Shown: positions 25,452 through 33,582 of the stretch, piece by piece
Layout of the letters: each line of letters opens with the position of its first letter
How positions within the stretch are numbered: position 1 is the stretch's first letter
From: Streptomyces gelaticus
GTDB taxonomy: Bacteria > Actinomycetota > Actinomycetes > Streptomycetales > Streptomycetaceae
Assembly (NCBI RefSeq): GCF_014649535.1
Contig: NZ_BMTF01000014.1
Span: 62,001-126,000, forward strand
Length of the DNA stretch: 64,000 nucleotides
Reading direction: 5' to 3'
Program-made: the position numbers and the translations under genes
Notes under the pieces: model-generated
What the model saw: only the letters and a program-made list of their open reading frames with translations
What the model was told of the DNA's origin: nothing
Database searches by the model: none

Positions 25452-26657
25452 GTGCTGATCAACGGGGAGGACATGGGATCCGGGACCGCGCTGCTGATCG
25501 CGGCGGCCCCGGCCGGCAAGGGCTGTCTCATCGACGCGACCAGTGCTCTGCCCACGCTCGCCGCGGTCCCGCCCGGCGTCCTGGCCGGCGCGGCGGCGGC
25601 CACCCTCGTGGAACTCGCCGACCCGACCGACCCGCAGACCGTCCTCACCCGCATCCGCGCGGCAGCAGCCGCGCCCGGCCCGCTCACCCTTTACATAGCC
25701 GGTCAGCTCCACCTCGACCACAAGCAGCGCCTGATCCATCTCGCACTCGCCCGGACGACCACGCCGGCCACGCTGCGCTACACCGCACTGCCCTGGCACT
25801 GGCTGGCCAGCGAACTCAAGCTGCGCCGACCGGGTTCCACCACCGTCGTCATCGACATGGTCGCCGCCCAGGACGCCTGGCAGCAGCTCCGTGCCGAGGG
25901 CCTTGTTCTCGGTTACGGGATCCGCCTGTACGGCCGGATCGTCCCGCCACCGCCCCGCCGTCAGATCGCGGAGCCGGCCTATTTGAAGGCCTTCGCCACC
26001 ACCTGGCGCAGTGGCCTCAACCCGCCGCTCGCCCGGCTCCACGAACAGGCCGCCGCCCAGGTCGGCCCCGACGACGCACTCTTCCTGTCCATCGGCGACC
26101 CGGCCACGCTCTCCGTCCCCTCCCCTGTGGCGCCGGCTGCCCAGGCAGCGCAGCAGCCCCACCAGGCGCCTGTTCCGGTCGCGGAGACGACCGGGGCGAC
26201 GGCCGAAGAGGATCCGCTGCCCGCGATTCTTGCCGCGGCCCAGGCGGGGCGGCACGGCGAGGCCGCGTCGCTCGCGGCGATATGGGAGGGGTGGGCTCTG
26301 CGTACCCACGGCGTGGGCTCCGTGCAGGCCATCCACTGGCTGGAGGTCCGGGCCGACCTCGCTCGTCTGGCCGACGATCCGGCGCGCAGCTGCGAGCTGT
26401 GGATGGCTGCCGCCGACGCCCGCCTGGCCCGGCAGCAGCCGCCGGACGACCCGGCCGTGGAGAGCGCCGTGGACCGCGCCCACCACCAGTGGCAGCAACT
26501 TCGCGACCCGCAGCGGGCCCGGGAACTCGGCCCGCCCCTGGACGCCTTGCGCCACCACGTGCCCGGCCGGCGCCCCGGAGCGGTCGATGCCGTCCGGCAC
26601 CGGCTGGACCTGCTGGACACCCAGCCCACGGCGACAGCCCGAGGCGCGGCGCCTTGA
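25452..26657 (+). CDS. caspase-like-fold pseudoenzyme with helical C-terminus (tentative)
   Basis: The 401-residue protein (start GTG 25452, leaderless-looking; ATG 25473 has a ribosome binding site too close) follows the strand order of bacterial caspase-like domains in residues 5-140. GPLTLYIAGQL stands where these proteases have YYxGHG, and TTVVIDMVAAQD where they have LDxCxSG. Both catalytic positions, His and Cys, are absent. Residues 250-400 are a helical, TPR-like region (AAQAGRHGEAASLAAIWEGWALR). Residues 215-245 form a Pro/Ala linker. If the fold guess is right it would bind rather than cut. It is alternatively an unrelated hypothetical. Confidence 0.55.
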   Translation: MLINGEDMGSGTALLIAAAPAGKGCLIDATSALPTLAAVPPGVLAGAAAATLVELADPTDPQTVLTRIRAAAAAPGPLTLYIAGQLHLDHKQRLIHLALARTTTPATLRYTALPWHWLASELKLRRPGSTTVVIDMVAAQDAWQQLRAEGLVLGYGIRLYGRIVPPPPRRQIAEPAYLKAFATTWRSGLNPPLARLHEQAAAQVGPDDALFLSIGDPATLSVPSPVAPAAQAAQQPHQAPVPVAETTGATAEEDPLPAILAAAQAGRHGEAASLAAIWEGWALRTHGVGSVQAIHWLEVRADLARLADDPARSCELWMAAADARLARQQPPDDPAVESAVDRAHHQWQQLRDPQRARELGPPLDALRHHVPGRRPGAVDAVRHRLDLLDTQPTATARGAAP

Positions 26658-26706
26658 CGAAACAAGGCGGCCCTCGGACCGTCCCCGGGGCGCACGCCGA
26701 GCATCC

Positions 26707-27627
26707 TCACTCCTTGACCGCGCCCGCGTTGGCGCCACTGACGAAGTAGCGCTGGAAGCAGAAGAAGAGCGCGGCCACCGGAAGGGTGGACAGCAGGGCC
26801 GCCGCGAGTTTCAGCGGGTACTGCGTTCCACCGCCGAGCCCGCCCGAGACGAAGCGGGCCAAACCCGTGGTCAGCGTCTCGTACTGACCCGACTGCGTGC
26901 TGACGAGGAAGTGCGTGAACTCGTTCCACGACCCCTGGAACGACAGGATCGTCAGGGTGATCAATGCCGGTCTGGCCATCGGCAGGACGACGGACCAGAA
27001 GATCCGGAACACCCCGGCCCCGTCGACCCGTGCCGCTTCCTCGACCTCGCGCGGCACCGACTCGAAGAACTGCTTCATGATGAAGATGCCCGCCGCGTCC
27101 ACCAGCAACGGCAGGATCATGCCGGTGTAGGTGTCGAAGAGGCCGAAGGTGTTCAGCACCAGGAACTTCGGGATGAGCAGGGCCACACCGGGCACCGCCA
27201 TCACGGCGAGCACGAAGCCGAACAGTATCGAGCGGCCCCGGAACCGCAGCCGTGCCAGCGCATATCCCGCCATGGAGTCGAACAGCACCCGGCCCGCCGT
27301 CACCAGCACCGCGATCAGAGCCGAGTTGCCCAGCCAGCGCAGGAAGGGCACCCCGTCCGCGGCCTGGCTGAGCCCGAACAGCCGCTGGTACGCGGCCGTG
27401 GTCGGAGTGGTCGGCAGCAGGGCCAACGGGTGCGCTGCGGCGTCCGGGTCCGTCTTGAAGCCGGTCACCAACTGAAGGGCGAACGGCAGCAGGTAGAGCA
27501 GGCCCAGCCCGGCCACCGCGGCGTACCCCACCAGCCGCCAGGGCAGGCGGAATCGGCTCAGGACGGGTCGGCCCCGGTCCTGCGGAGTGCGGCGGGCCCG
27601 GTCGCTCACGGCCGTGGCGGCGGTCAT
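26707..27627 (-). CDS. sugar ABC transporter permease (MalG/UgpE type)
   Basis: The 306-residue inner-membrane protein has six predicted helices and the EAA loop (EEAARVDGAGVFRIFWSVVLPMARP, near residue 205) that contacts the ATPase. It forms the channel with the permease encoded upstream, overlapping it by four bases (ATGA), with GGGAG ahead of the start. No ATPase gene is present in the cluster; in Streptomyces such importers share the MsiK ATPase encoded elsewhere. Confidence 0.93.
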   Translation of the reverse strand: MTAATAVSDRARRTPQDRGRPVLSRFRLPWRLVGYAAVAGLGLLYLLPFALQLVTGFKTDPDAAAHPLALLPTTPTTAAYQRLFGLSQAADGVPFLRWLGNSALIAVLVTAGRVLFDSMAGYALARLRFRGRSILFGFVLAVMAVPGVALLIPKFLVLNTFGLFDTYTGMILPLLVDAAGIFIMKQFFESVPREVEEAARVDGAGVFRIFWSVVLPMARPALITLTILSFQGSWNEFTHFLVSTQSGQYETLTTGLARFVSGGLGGGTQYPLKLAAALLSTLPVAALFFCFQRYFVSGANAGAVKE

Positions 27628-28772
27628 CGGTTTCTCCCGGTACGTACGCCGCGCTCCCGCAGCACCCAGCGCTGGAACGCGGTCAGGACGAGGATCAGGG
27701 CGAGCAGGATGAACGCGATCGCCGAGCCCTGCCCGAAGTCCGCGTTGTCGAAGCCCGCCGAGTACGACAGGAAGGCGGGCGTGAGCGTCGTATTGCCCGG
27801 GGCGCCCTGGCCCATCACGTACACCTGGTCGAACACCTGCCAGGTGGAGATCAGCCCGAGTGTCAGAACGAGGAACAGCACGGGCCGCAGGGCGGGCAGC
27901 GTCACGTGCCACAGCATCTGCCGGCGGTTGACGCCCTCCATCGCCGCCGACTCCTCCAGCTCGCGCGGGATGTTCTGGAGCGCCGCGAGGAAGATCAGCA
28001 TGAAGGTGCCGGAGGTCGTCCACACGGCAAGCAGGATGAGCGTGCACATCGCGACCGAGGGGCCCGAGAGCCACTCGAACCACGACAGCCCCAGCGTGGA
28101 GTGATCGGCCAGCATGCCGGTGGGGCGTTGGGGGTCGACGGCTCCCAGCCCTCCCAGGACCAGGGAGAGCACCCCGCGCGGGTCCGCGAACCAGTTCGGT
28201 CCCTTGATCCCGATCCAGGACAGCAGGGAGTTGACGGCTCCACTGCCCTGGAAGAGGAAGAGGAAGACCGTGGAGACGGCGATGGAGCTGGTGACGGACG
28301 GGAAGTAGAACGTCGTGCGCAGGGCCCCGCGCCCCCGCAGCAGTCTCTGGTTGACGATCAGGGCCAGGACCAGTGCCAGCAAGGTCTGCAGGGGGACGGT
28401 CAGCAGGACGTAATAGAGGTTGTTGCGCAGGGACGTGGCGAACAGGGTGCGGTCGAGCCCGTCCTGTGTGAGCAGCGACCGGTAGTTGTCCAGGCCGACG
28501 AAATCGGCCTGCCCGGAGAACGGGTTGGACTGGCCGTCCCAGTGCAGCAGGCTCACCCACAGCGCCATCAGGATGGGCAGCACCATGAACAGTCCGAGGA
28601 CGAGCACCATGGGGCTGACGAACAGCCAGCCCCAGGTGCCCTCCCCGCGAAGGCCCGCGCGCCGGGTGCGGGCCTTCGCGGTCGTGCCGGCCTCGCCGGG
28701 CGCGCTGTCAGGTGCGCCGGGCGAGCCGGTGGTACGGGAGACTCCGCGCACGCGCGTCGTGCGGATGGGCAT
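27624..28772 (-). CDS. sugar ABC transporter permease (MalF/UgpA type)
   Basis: The 382-residue membrane protein has a 45-residue cytoplasmic N-terminus, about six to seven helices and the EAA loop ELEESAAMEGVNRRQMLWHVTLPAL near residue 285. An unusual periplasmic insert (about residues 185-225, GIKGPNWFADPRG to LSGPSV) is longer than in average UgpA proteins and may help docking of the binding protein. It sits between the binding-protein gene (5 bases away) and the second permease gene in one operon. Confidence 0.93.
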   Translation of the reverse strand: MPIRTTRVRGVSRTTGSPGAPDSAPGEAGTTAKARTRRAGLRGEGTWGWLFVSPMVLVLGLFMVLPILMALWVSLLHWDGQSNPFSGQADFVGLDNYRSLLTQDGLDRTLFATSLRNNLYYVLLTVPLQTLLALVLALIVNQRLLRGRGALRTTFYFPSVTSSIAVSTVFLFLFQGSGAVNSLLSWIGIKGPNWFADPRGVLSLVLGGLGAVDPQRPTGMLADHSTLGLSWFEWLSGPSVAMCTLILLAVWTTSGTFMLIFLAALQNIPRELEESAAMEGVNRRQMLWHVTLPALRPVLFLVLTLGLISTWQVFDQVYVMGQGAPGNTTLTPAFLSYSAGFDNADFGQGSAIAFILLALILVLTAFQRWVLRERGVRTGRNR

Positions 28773-28777
28773 GGGGC

Positions 28778-30022
28778 TCAGTTGCCCTTCGCGATCGCCT
28801 GTTCGCCGTTGCGCTGGAGGTCGGCGAGGATCCTCTTCGGGTCGGCGGTGCGCAGCGACTGCAGATCGGTGTTGAACTGGCTCAGGACCTTGTCGAAGCC
28901 GGCGATCGTCACCGGGCCCTGGGCGTGGGCGCTGCCGTCCACCCAGGCCTTGGCGGCGGGCCGCTTCTCGGCGTACGTCTTGAGTGCGCTCGTCCGCGAC
29001 GGCATGACTCCGAACGCGTCGGCGAAGGCGAGTTGCTGCTTGGCCGAGGTCAGGTGCTTCACGAGGTCGACGCCCGCATCGCGGTGCGCGCTGTCGGCGG
29101 CAACGCCCCAGCAGTTGCTGAAGGCGAGCGTGCCCTGGCCGGCCGGCCCCGCGGGCAGCGGCGCGACGGCGTACTTCACCTCGGGGTAGTCGAGCTTCAT
29201 GCCGCCTTCGAGCCAGTTGCCCTCGATGGTCATCGCGGCCTTGCCCTTGCCGAGCGCCTCACCGCCCCAGCTGGTGTCCACCTGCTTGGCGAACTTCATC
29301 GAGCCCGACTTGAGCAGGGACTGGACGAAGGCGAGCCCCTTGGCGTTCTCCGCGGTGTCCGCGGTCATCTTCTTCTGGTCCGGGTCGGTGAGCCAGCCGC
29401 CCGCCTGCTGCATGAAGACGCCGAGCCGCTGGTACTCGTCGCTGGTGACCAGGCCGGTGACACCGTTCCTGGTGAGCTCGGCCGCGACGGTCCTCAGCTC
29501 TTCCCAGCTCTTGGGGTAGTCCTTCTCCGTCAGCCCGGCCTTCTTCCACAGGTCGGTGTTGATGGCCAGTCCGAGGGTGGAGGTGTCCTTGGGCAGACAG
29601 ACCAGCTTCCCGTCGTACGAGAAGGAGTTGCGCAACTGCTCGGAGAAGTCGGCGGCGTCGGATATCCGGTCCCCGTACGGGTACAGCGAGCCGCCCTTCG
29701 CGTAGTTCGCGAACTGGTCGGAGTTGACGTAGAAGACGTCCGGCGGCTTGTGCCCGGCGAAGGACTGGGCGAGCTGCTGGTTCATGTCCTTGGCGATCTC
29801 GACGGAGACCGTGTTGCCCGACTGCTTCGCGTACGCGGCGGCGGCGGCCTTGACCGCCCGGGTCTCGGCGTCCCCGGAGGTGGCGATCAGTACGGTCAGC
29901 TTCTGCTTGGCCGCCTTGTCCTGTTCCGGCTCCTTGTCGTTGCCGAAGTTGGACGAGCAGCCGGTCGCGGCCAGCAGCGTCGCGCAGGTGGCGAGCGCGG
30001 CGACGGCCATACGGGTTCCCAT
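28778..30022 (-). CDS. extracellular sugar-binding lipoprotein of an ABC importer
   Basis: The 414-residue protein opens with a lipoprotein signal ending LAATGCSS (lipobox cysteine at residue 22). It has the two-lobe fold of family 1 solute-binding proteins: VLIATSGDAET near residue 45, PDVFYVNSDQFA, GGEALGKGKAAMTIEGNW and a C-terminal hinge. GGAGG is 6-7 bases upstream. It delivers an oligosaccharide to the two permeases encoded just downstream. The adjacent glycosidase suggests an alpha-linked glucan fragment or related sugar, but that is an inference. Confidence 0.93.
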   Translation of the reverse strand: MGTRMAVAALATCATLLAATGCSSNFGNDKEPEQDKAAKQKLTVLIATSGDAETRAVKAAAAAYAKQSGNTVSVEIAKDMNQQLAQSFAGHKPPDVFYVNSDQFANYAKGGSLYPYGDRISDAADFSEQLRNSFSYDGKLVCLPKDTSTLGLAINTDLWKKAGLTEKDYPKSWEELRTVAAELTRNGVTGLVTSDEYQRLGVFMQQAGGWLTDPDQKKMTADTAENAKGLAFVQSLLKSGSMKFAKQVDTSWGGEALGKGKAAMTIEGNWLEGGMKLDYPEVKYAVAPLPAGPAGQGTLAFSNCWGVAADSAHRDAGVDLVKHLTSAKQQLAFADAFGVMPSRTSALKTYAEKRPAAKAWVDGSAHAQGPVTIAGFDKVLSQFNTDLQSLRTADPKRILADLQRNGEQAIAKGN

Positions 30023-30198
30023 GAGTTCCTCCAGGAGGGGTGGGGCTTGCGGCTCAGCGGCCCGGAAAGGGCACGCTGTGAATCGGTGGCCCGTGGAACG
30101 GGCGCGCGGGGGTGGTGGTTCGGTGGAACGGGCGCCGGGGGGTGGTTCGGGGGGACGGCGCGCGAGGGTGACGGGTCAGCAGATCGGCGCGAGGGGGC

Positions 30199-31248
30199 TC
30201 AGTCGTCCGACGCGGACGTGCTGTCACGTACGACGAGGGCCGGTTCGAGCAGGACACGCTCGGGTGGGGCTCCGGCCCGTGACATCCGGGCCAGCAGGAG
30301 CCGGACGCATTCGCGGCCCACGGCTTCCAGCGGCTGGGCGATGCTGGAGAGTCCGGGAGACAGGAGCTCCGCCATGGGGTTGTCGTCGAAACCGACGACG
30401 GCGACGTCGGTGCCCGGCAGGAGCCGTCGCTCGCGCAGAGCGTGATAGCAGCCCAGCGCGAGCATGTCGCTGGCGGCGACCACGGCCGTCGCGCCCGCGT
30501 CCAGCAGTGGTCCGACGGCGGCCTGTGCCGAGCCGATGTCGTCGACGCTCTGCGCCCGCCGGCCACGCACCGGAAGACCGTGCCGTTGCATGGCGCGCTG
30601 CCAGCCCTCGGCGCGGTCGTCGCCGGCGCCCGAACCGCGCGGCCAGCCGAGGAACGCGATTCTGCGATGGCCCAGACCCACCAGGTGCTCGACCGCGGCG
30701 TCCGTGCCCGAGGCGCCGTCCACATCGACCCAGTCGCCGATCTGCCGGCCGGACCACATCCGGCCGAAGGCCACGAACGGCACACCGCGCTTCTCCAGCC
30801 AGGCCTGTCGCCGGTCGCCCCGTTCGGTGCCGCTCAGCACGAAACCGTCCACGCTGTGGAGGTCGAGGAGCTCCTCGTAGCCGTCGAGCCCCGCGCTGTC
30901 GGGAGGTGTGGCGAAGAGCAGGATCCGGTAGCCGGCCTCGGCGGCGGTCTGGGACAGGGCGTGCAGGAACCGGTCCATGACCGGGGCCGAGACGCCCGGG
31001 GCGGTGGGGCGGATGCCGTAGCCGATGAGCTTGCTGGAGCGGGTACGCAGGGTCTGCGCCGCCCGGTGCGGACGGTAGCCCAGTTCGTCGATGGTGCGCA
31101 GGACGCGGTCCAGGGTCTCCGGACGCAGCAGTTCGGGCGAGTTGAGCGCATTCGACACCGTCTGCGGAGATACTCCGGCCCGCTGCGCGACCGTGGCCAG
31201 GGTCACCGAAGCGGCCTTGGTCGTGGGGGTGTTGGAGGAGCGGGGCAT
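30199..31248 (-). CDS. LacI-family repressor of the sugar uptake cluster
   Basis: The 349-residue protein has an N-terminal LacI helix-turn-helix (TLATVAQRAGVSPQTVSNALN, residues 17-37) and hinge, then a full sugar-sensing domain (residues 70-340, with DGFVLSG, VDVDGASG and VVGFDDNP). It is 176 bases upstream of the binding-protein gene on the same strand and divergent from the glycosidase gene. Two identical palindromic operators lie between its start and the glycosidase, so it probably represses itself, the transporter and the glycosidase until the sugar binds. Confidence 0.92.
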   Translation of the reverse strand: MPRSSNTPTTKAASVTLATVAQRAGVSPQTVSNALNSPELLRPETLDRVLRTIDELGYRPHRAAQTLRTRSSKLIGYGIRPTAPGVSAPVMDRFLHALSQTAAEAGYRILLFATPPDSAGLDGYEELLDLHSVDGFVLSGTERGDRRQAWLEKRGVPFVAFGRMWSGRQIGDWVDVDGASGTDAAVEHLVGLGHRRIAFLGWPRGSGAGDDRAEGWQRAMQRHGLPVRGRRAQSVDDIGSAQAAVGPLLDAGATAVVAASDMLALGCYHALRERRLLPGTDVAVVGFDDNPMAELLSPGLSSIAQPLEAVGRECVRLLLARMSRAGAPPERVLLEPALVVRDSTSASDD

Positions 31249-31287
31249 GAGGGTCTCCGGAACCGGTTGTGCGAATGGACGAGTTCA

Positions 31288-31301
31288 TTGGAGCGTTCCA
31301 A
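31288..31301. promoter_or_regulatory. LacI-type operator 1
   Basis: TTGGAGCGTTCCAA matches, on the opposite strand, the operator at 31339 base for base; both have TTGGA/TCCAA arms and an asymmetrical centre. Sites of this form are typical for LacI-family proteins. It lies 40 bases upstream of the repressor start. Confidence 0.8.
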
Positions 31302-31306
31302 AATCG

Positions 31307-31336
31307 TTGTCAACGCCCTGAGGTCGTCGTTAGGGT
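31307..31336 (+). promoter_or_regulatory. promoter of the glycosidase gene
   Basis: TTGTCA, 18 bases, then TAGGGT, a reasonable sigma-70-type pair placed exactly between the two operators. Bound repressor at both sites would cover or loop it. Confidence 0.55.
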
Positions 31337-31338
31337 TC

Positions 31339-31352
31339 TTGGAACGCTCCAA
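31339..31352. promoter_or_regulatory. LacI-type operator 2
   Basis: TTGGAACGCTCCAA is the reverse complement of operator 1. The centres are 51 bases apart, about five helical turns, which would allow cooperative or looping binding. Confidence 0.8.
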
Positions 31353-31373
31353 TGCCTGAGAGGTTCTGCTCTT

Positions 31374-33497
31374 TTGGACACCACTGTCAAGACCCACGAC
31401 ATAACGAACTCCGAGACGGGGGCAGGCCCGTCGGCGGGAGGTCTCCAGCCGTTCCTGCATGACGCCTGTGTGACGCTGTACGCGCCGAGCTTCGTGATCT
31501 CGCGCGCGGACGGGCAGATCGACGGTGCCGCCGACGGCTTCTACCACGGCGACAGCAGAGCGCTCGCCCGCCTGACCGTCGCGGCGGACGGCGTCGTCCT
31601 CGCCCCGGTGGCCGGAGGGCCGGAGGGAGCGGACCGGGCGGCCTTCCGCGGTGTGCTGCGCGGCCTCGGCGAGGACACGCCGGACCCGGCGGTCACCCTG
31701 CACCGGCGCCGGCACCTGGCTCCCGGGCGCCTGGAGGAGGTCATCGAAGTCGCCAACGCGGGGCGGCAGCACGTCGGTGTCCGGTTGATCGTCACCGCGG
31801 GGACGGACCTCGCCCCGATCGAGCGCGTCAAGTCCGGGCACGCGCAGAGCCCGGTGGCCGCCACCGCCGCCGGGCGCGGCCTCTGCTGGTCCCGGGACAC
31901 CTTCGCCGTACGTCTCACCGGTTCACCGGAGCCCGCTGCCGTCGACCCGGCCACCGGACGGCTGGAGTACGAGATCGAGCTCGCTCCCGGCGCCTCGTGG
32001 ACCGCCGAACTGCGCTGCGAGGCGGCGCATGAGGACGGTGACCAGTTCCCCGCGCCTGCTGCGGACAGCCTGCCCTGGCGCACGCCTCGGCTGCGCAGCG
32101 CGGACCGGCGCTTCGACCACTGGCTGAGCCGGTCCGCGGCCGACCTCGACCGGTTGCGGCTCACCGATCCGGCGAACCCGGCCGATCAGTTCCTGGCTGC
32201 CGGAGCCCCGTGGTTCCTCACCCTCTTCGGCCGCGACTCCCTCTGGGCGGCCCGCATGCTGCTGCCGCTGGGCACCGGGCTCGCCGCCGGTACGCTGCGC
32301 GTCCTGGCCCGCAGACAGGGCACGAAGTCCGACCCGGGCACCGAGGAACAGCCGGGCAAGATCCTGCACGAAGTGCGCCGCGCCACCCAGGACTTCAACG
32401 AGAACTTCTCCCTGCCTCCCTGCTACTACGGCACGGTCGACGCCACCCCGCTCTGGATCACCCTGCTGCACGATTCCTGGCGCTGGGGTCTGGCGCCCGA
32501 ACAGGTCGAGCAACTCCTGCCGCACGCGGAGTCCGCCCTCGCCTGGATGCGCGACCACGGCGACGCGGACGGGGACGGGTTCCTGAAGTACATCGACCAC
32601 ACCGGCCGGGGCCTGGCCAACCAGGGCTGGAAGGACTCGGGCGACTCCATCCGCTACGGCGACGGGCGCATCGCGGCTTCCCCGATCGCGCTCTGCGAGG
32701 TCCAGGCGTACGCGTACGAGGCTGCCCGGGGCGGTGCCGATCTGCTGCGCGCCTTCGACCGCCCCGGCGCCGACCGGTGGGAGGAGTGGGCCGAGCGGCT
32801 CCGCGAACGGTTCCGCCGCCACTTCTGGGTGGAGGACGAGCGGGGACCGTACCCGGCCGTGGCACTCGACGGGGACGGGAGGCCGGTGGACTCGGTCACG
32901 TCGGGCTTCGGACACCTGCTGGGCACGGGGCTGCTCGACCATGAGGAAAGCGCCTTGCTGGCCGCCAGGCTCAGCGCACCCGACCTCGACTCGGGCCATG
33001 GTCTGCGGACGCTGAGCAGCCACTCCGTGGCGTACAACCCGTACGGCTACCACATCGGTTCCATCTGGCCGCACGACACGGCCATCGCCGTGCACGGCCT
33101 GGTCAGGGCCGGGTTCCCGCAAGAGGCCGCGTCGCTGTCCGAGGGACTGCTGACCTCGTCGGCGGCCTTCGACGGCAGGCTTCCCGAACTGTTCGCCGGC
33201 CATGGATCGGCGACCGGCACCCGTCCGTCGCCCTATCCCGCGTCCTGCCGCCCGCAGGCGTGGGCGGCGGCCTCGTCCGTGATGGTCCTCCAGTCGGTAC
33301 TGGGGCTCTCGGCCGATGTCCCCGGCGGAACGCTCACGGTCGCGCCCGGATTCGCGGAGGCATACCGGCCGCTGAAGGTCGAGAGGTTGGACATCGCGGG
33401 CGAGCGACTGGACATCACCGTCGATGCCGACGGCTCGGCGCACGTCGAGGCACCGAAGGGCCTGCTGGTGAGGAGGCAGCACCTGACACCTCGCTGA
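31374..33497 (+). CDS. glycogen-debranching-type amylo-alpha-1,6-glucosidase
   Basis: The 707-residue cytoplasmic protein has the glycogen-debranching N-terminal beta domain (residues 20-230, FVISRADGQIDGAADGFYHGDSR). An alpha-helical (alpha/alpha)6 catalytic domain follows (residues 260-650, APWFLTLFGRDSLWAARML, NQGWKDSGDSI, NPYGYHIGSIWPHDTA). The GRDSL and WPHD segments carry the expected acidic residues. The start is probably TTG 31374, since promoter and operator end at 31352 and AGAGG lies 10 bases upstream. It should trim sugars imported by the divergent ABC system. Confidence 0.85.
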   Translation: MDTTVKTHDITNSETGAGPSAGGLQPFLHDACVTLYAPSFVISRADGQIDGAADGFYHGDSRALARLTVAADGVVLAPVAGGPEGADRAAFRGVLRGLGEDTPDPAVTLHRRRHLAPGRLEEVIEVANAGRQHVGVRLIVTAGTDLAPIERVKSGHAQSPVAATAAGRGLCWSRDTFAVRLTGSPEPAAVDPATGRLEYEIELAPGASWTAELRCEAAHEDGDQFPAPAADSLPWRTPRLRSADRRFDHWLSRSAADLDRLRLTDPANPADQFLAAGAPWFLTLFGRDSLWAARMLLPLGTGLAAGTLRVLARRQGTKSDPGTEEQPGKILHEVRRATQDFNENFSLPPCYYGTVDATPLWITLLHDSWRWGLAPEQVEQLLPHAESALAWMRDHGDADGDGFLKYIDHTGRGLANQGWKDSGDSIRYGDGRIAASPIALCEVQAYAYEAARGGADLLRAFDRPGADRWEEWAERLRERFRRHFWVEDERGPYPAVALDGDGRPVDSVTSGFGHLLGTGLLDHEESALLAARLSAPDLDSGHGLRTLSSHSVAYNPYGYHIGSIWPHDTAIAVHGLVRAGFPQEAASLSEGLLTSSAAFDGRLPELFAGHGSATGTRPSPYPASCRPQAWAAASSVMVLQSVLGLSADVPGGTLTVAPGFAEAYRPLKVERLDIAGERLDITVDADGSAHVEAPKGLLVRRQHLTPR

Positions 33498-33510
33498 CGC
33501 AAGCCGGTGC

Positions 33511-33547
33511 GCCCGCTCCGCAGTACCCCGGCGGGACCGGAGCGGGC
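33511..33547. terminator. bidirectional hairpin between glycosidase and transporter
   Basis: GCCCGCTCCG and CGGAGCGGGC pair perfectly across a 17-base loop in the 85-base gap between two convergent genes. Confidence 0.6.
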
Positions 33548-33582
33548 AGGGCGGTGTCCCGCCTCTCCTCTGCACAGGCCAC

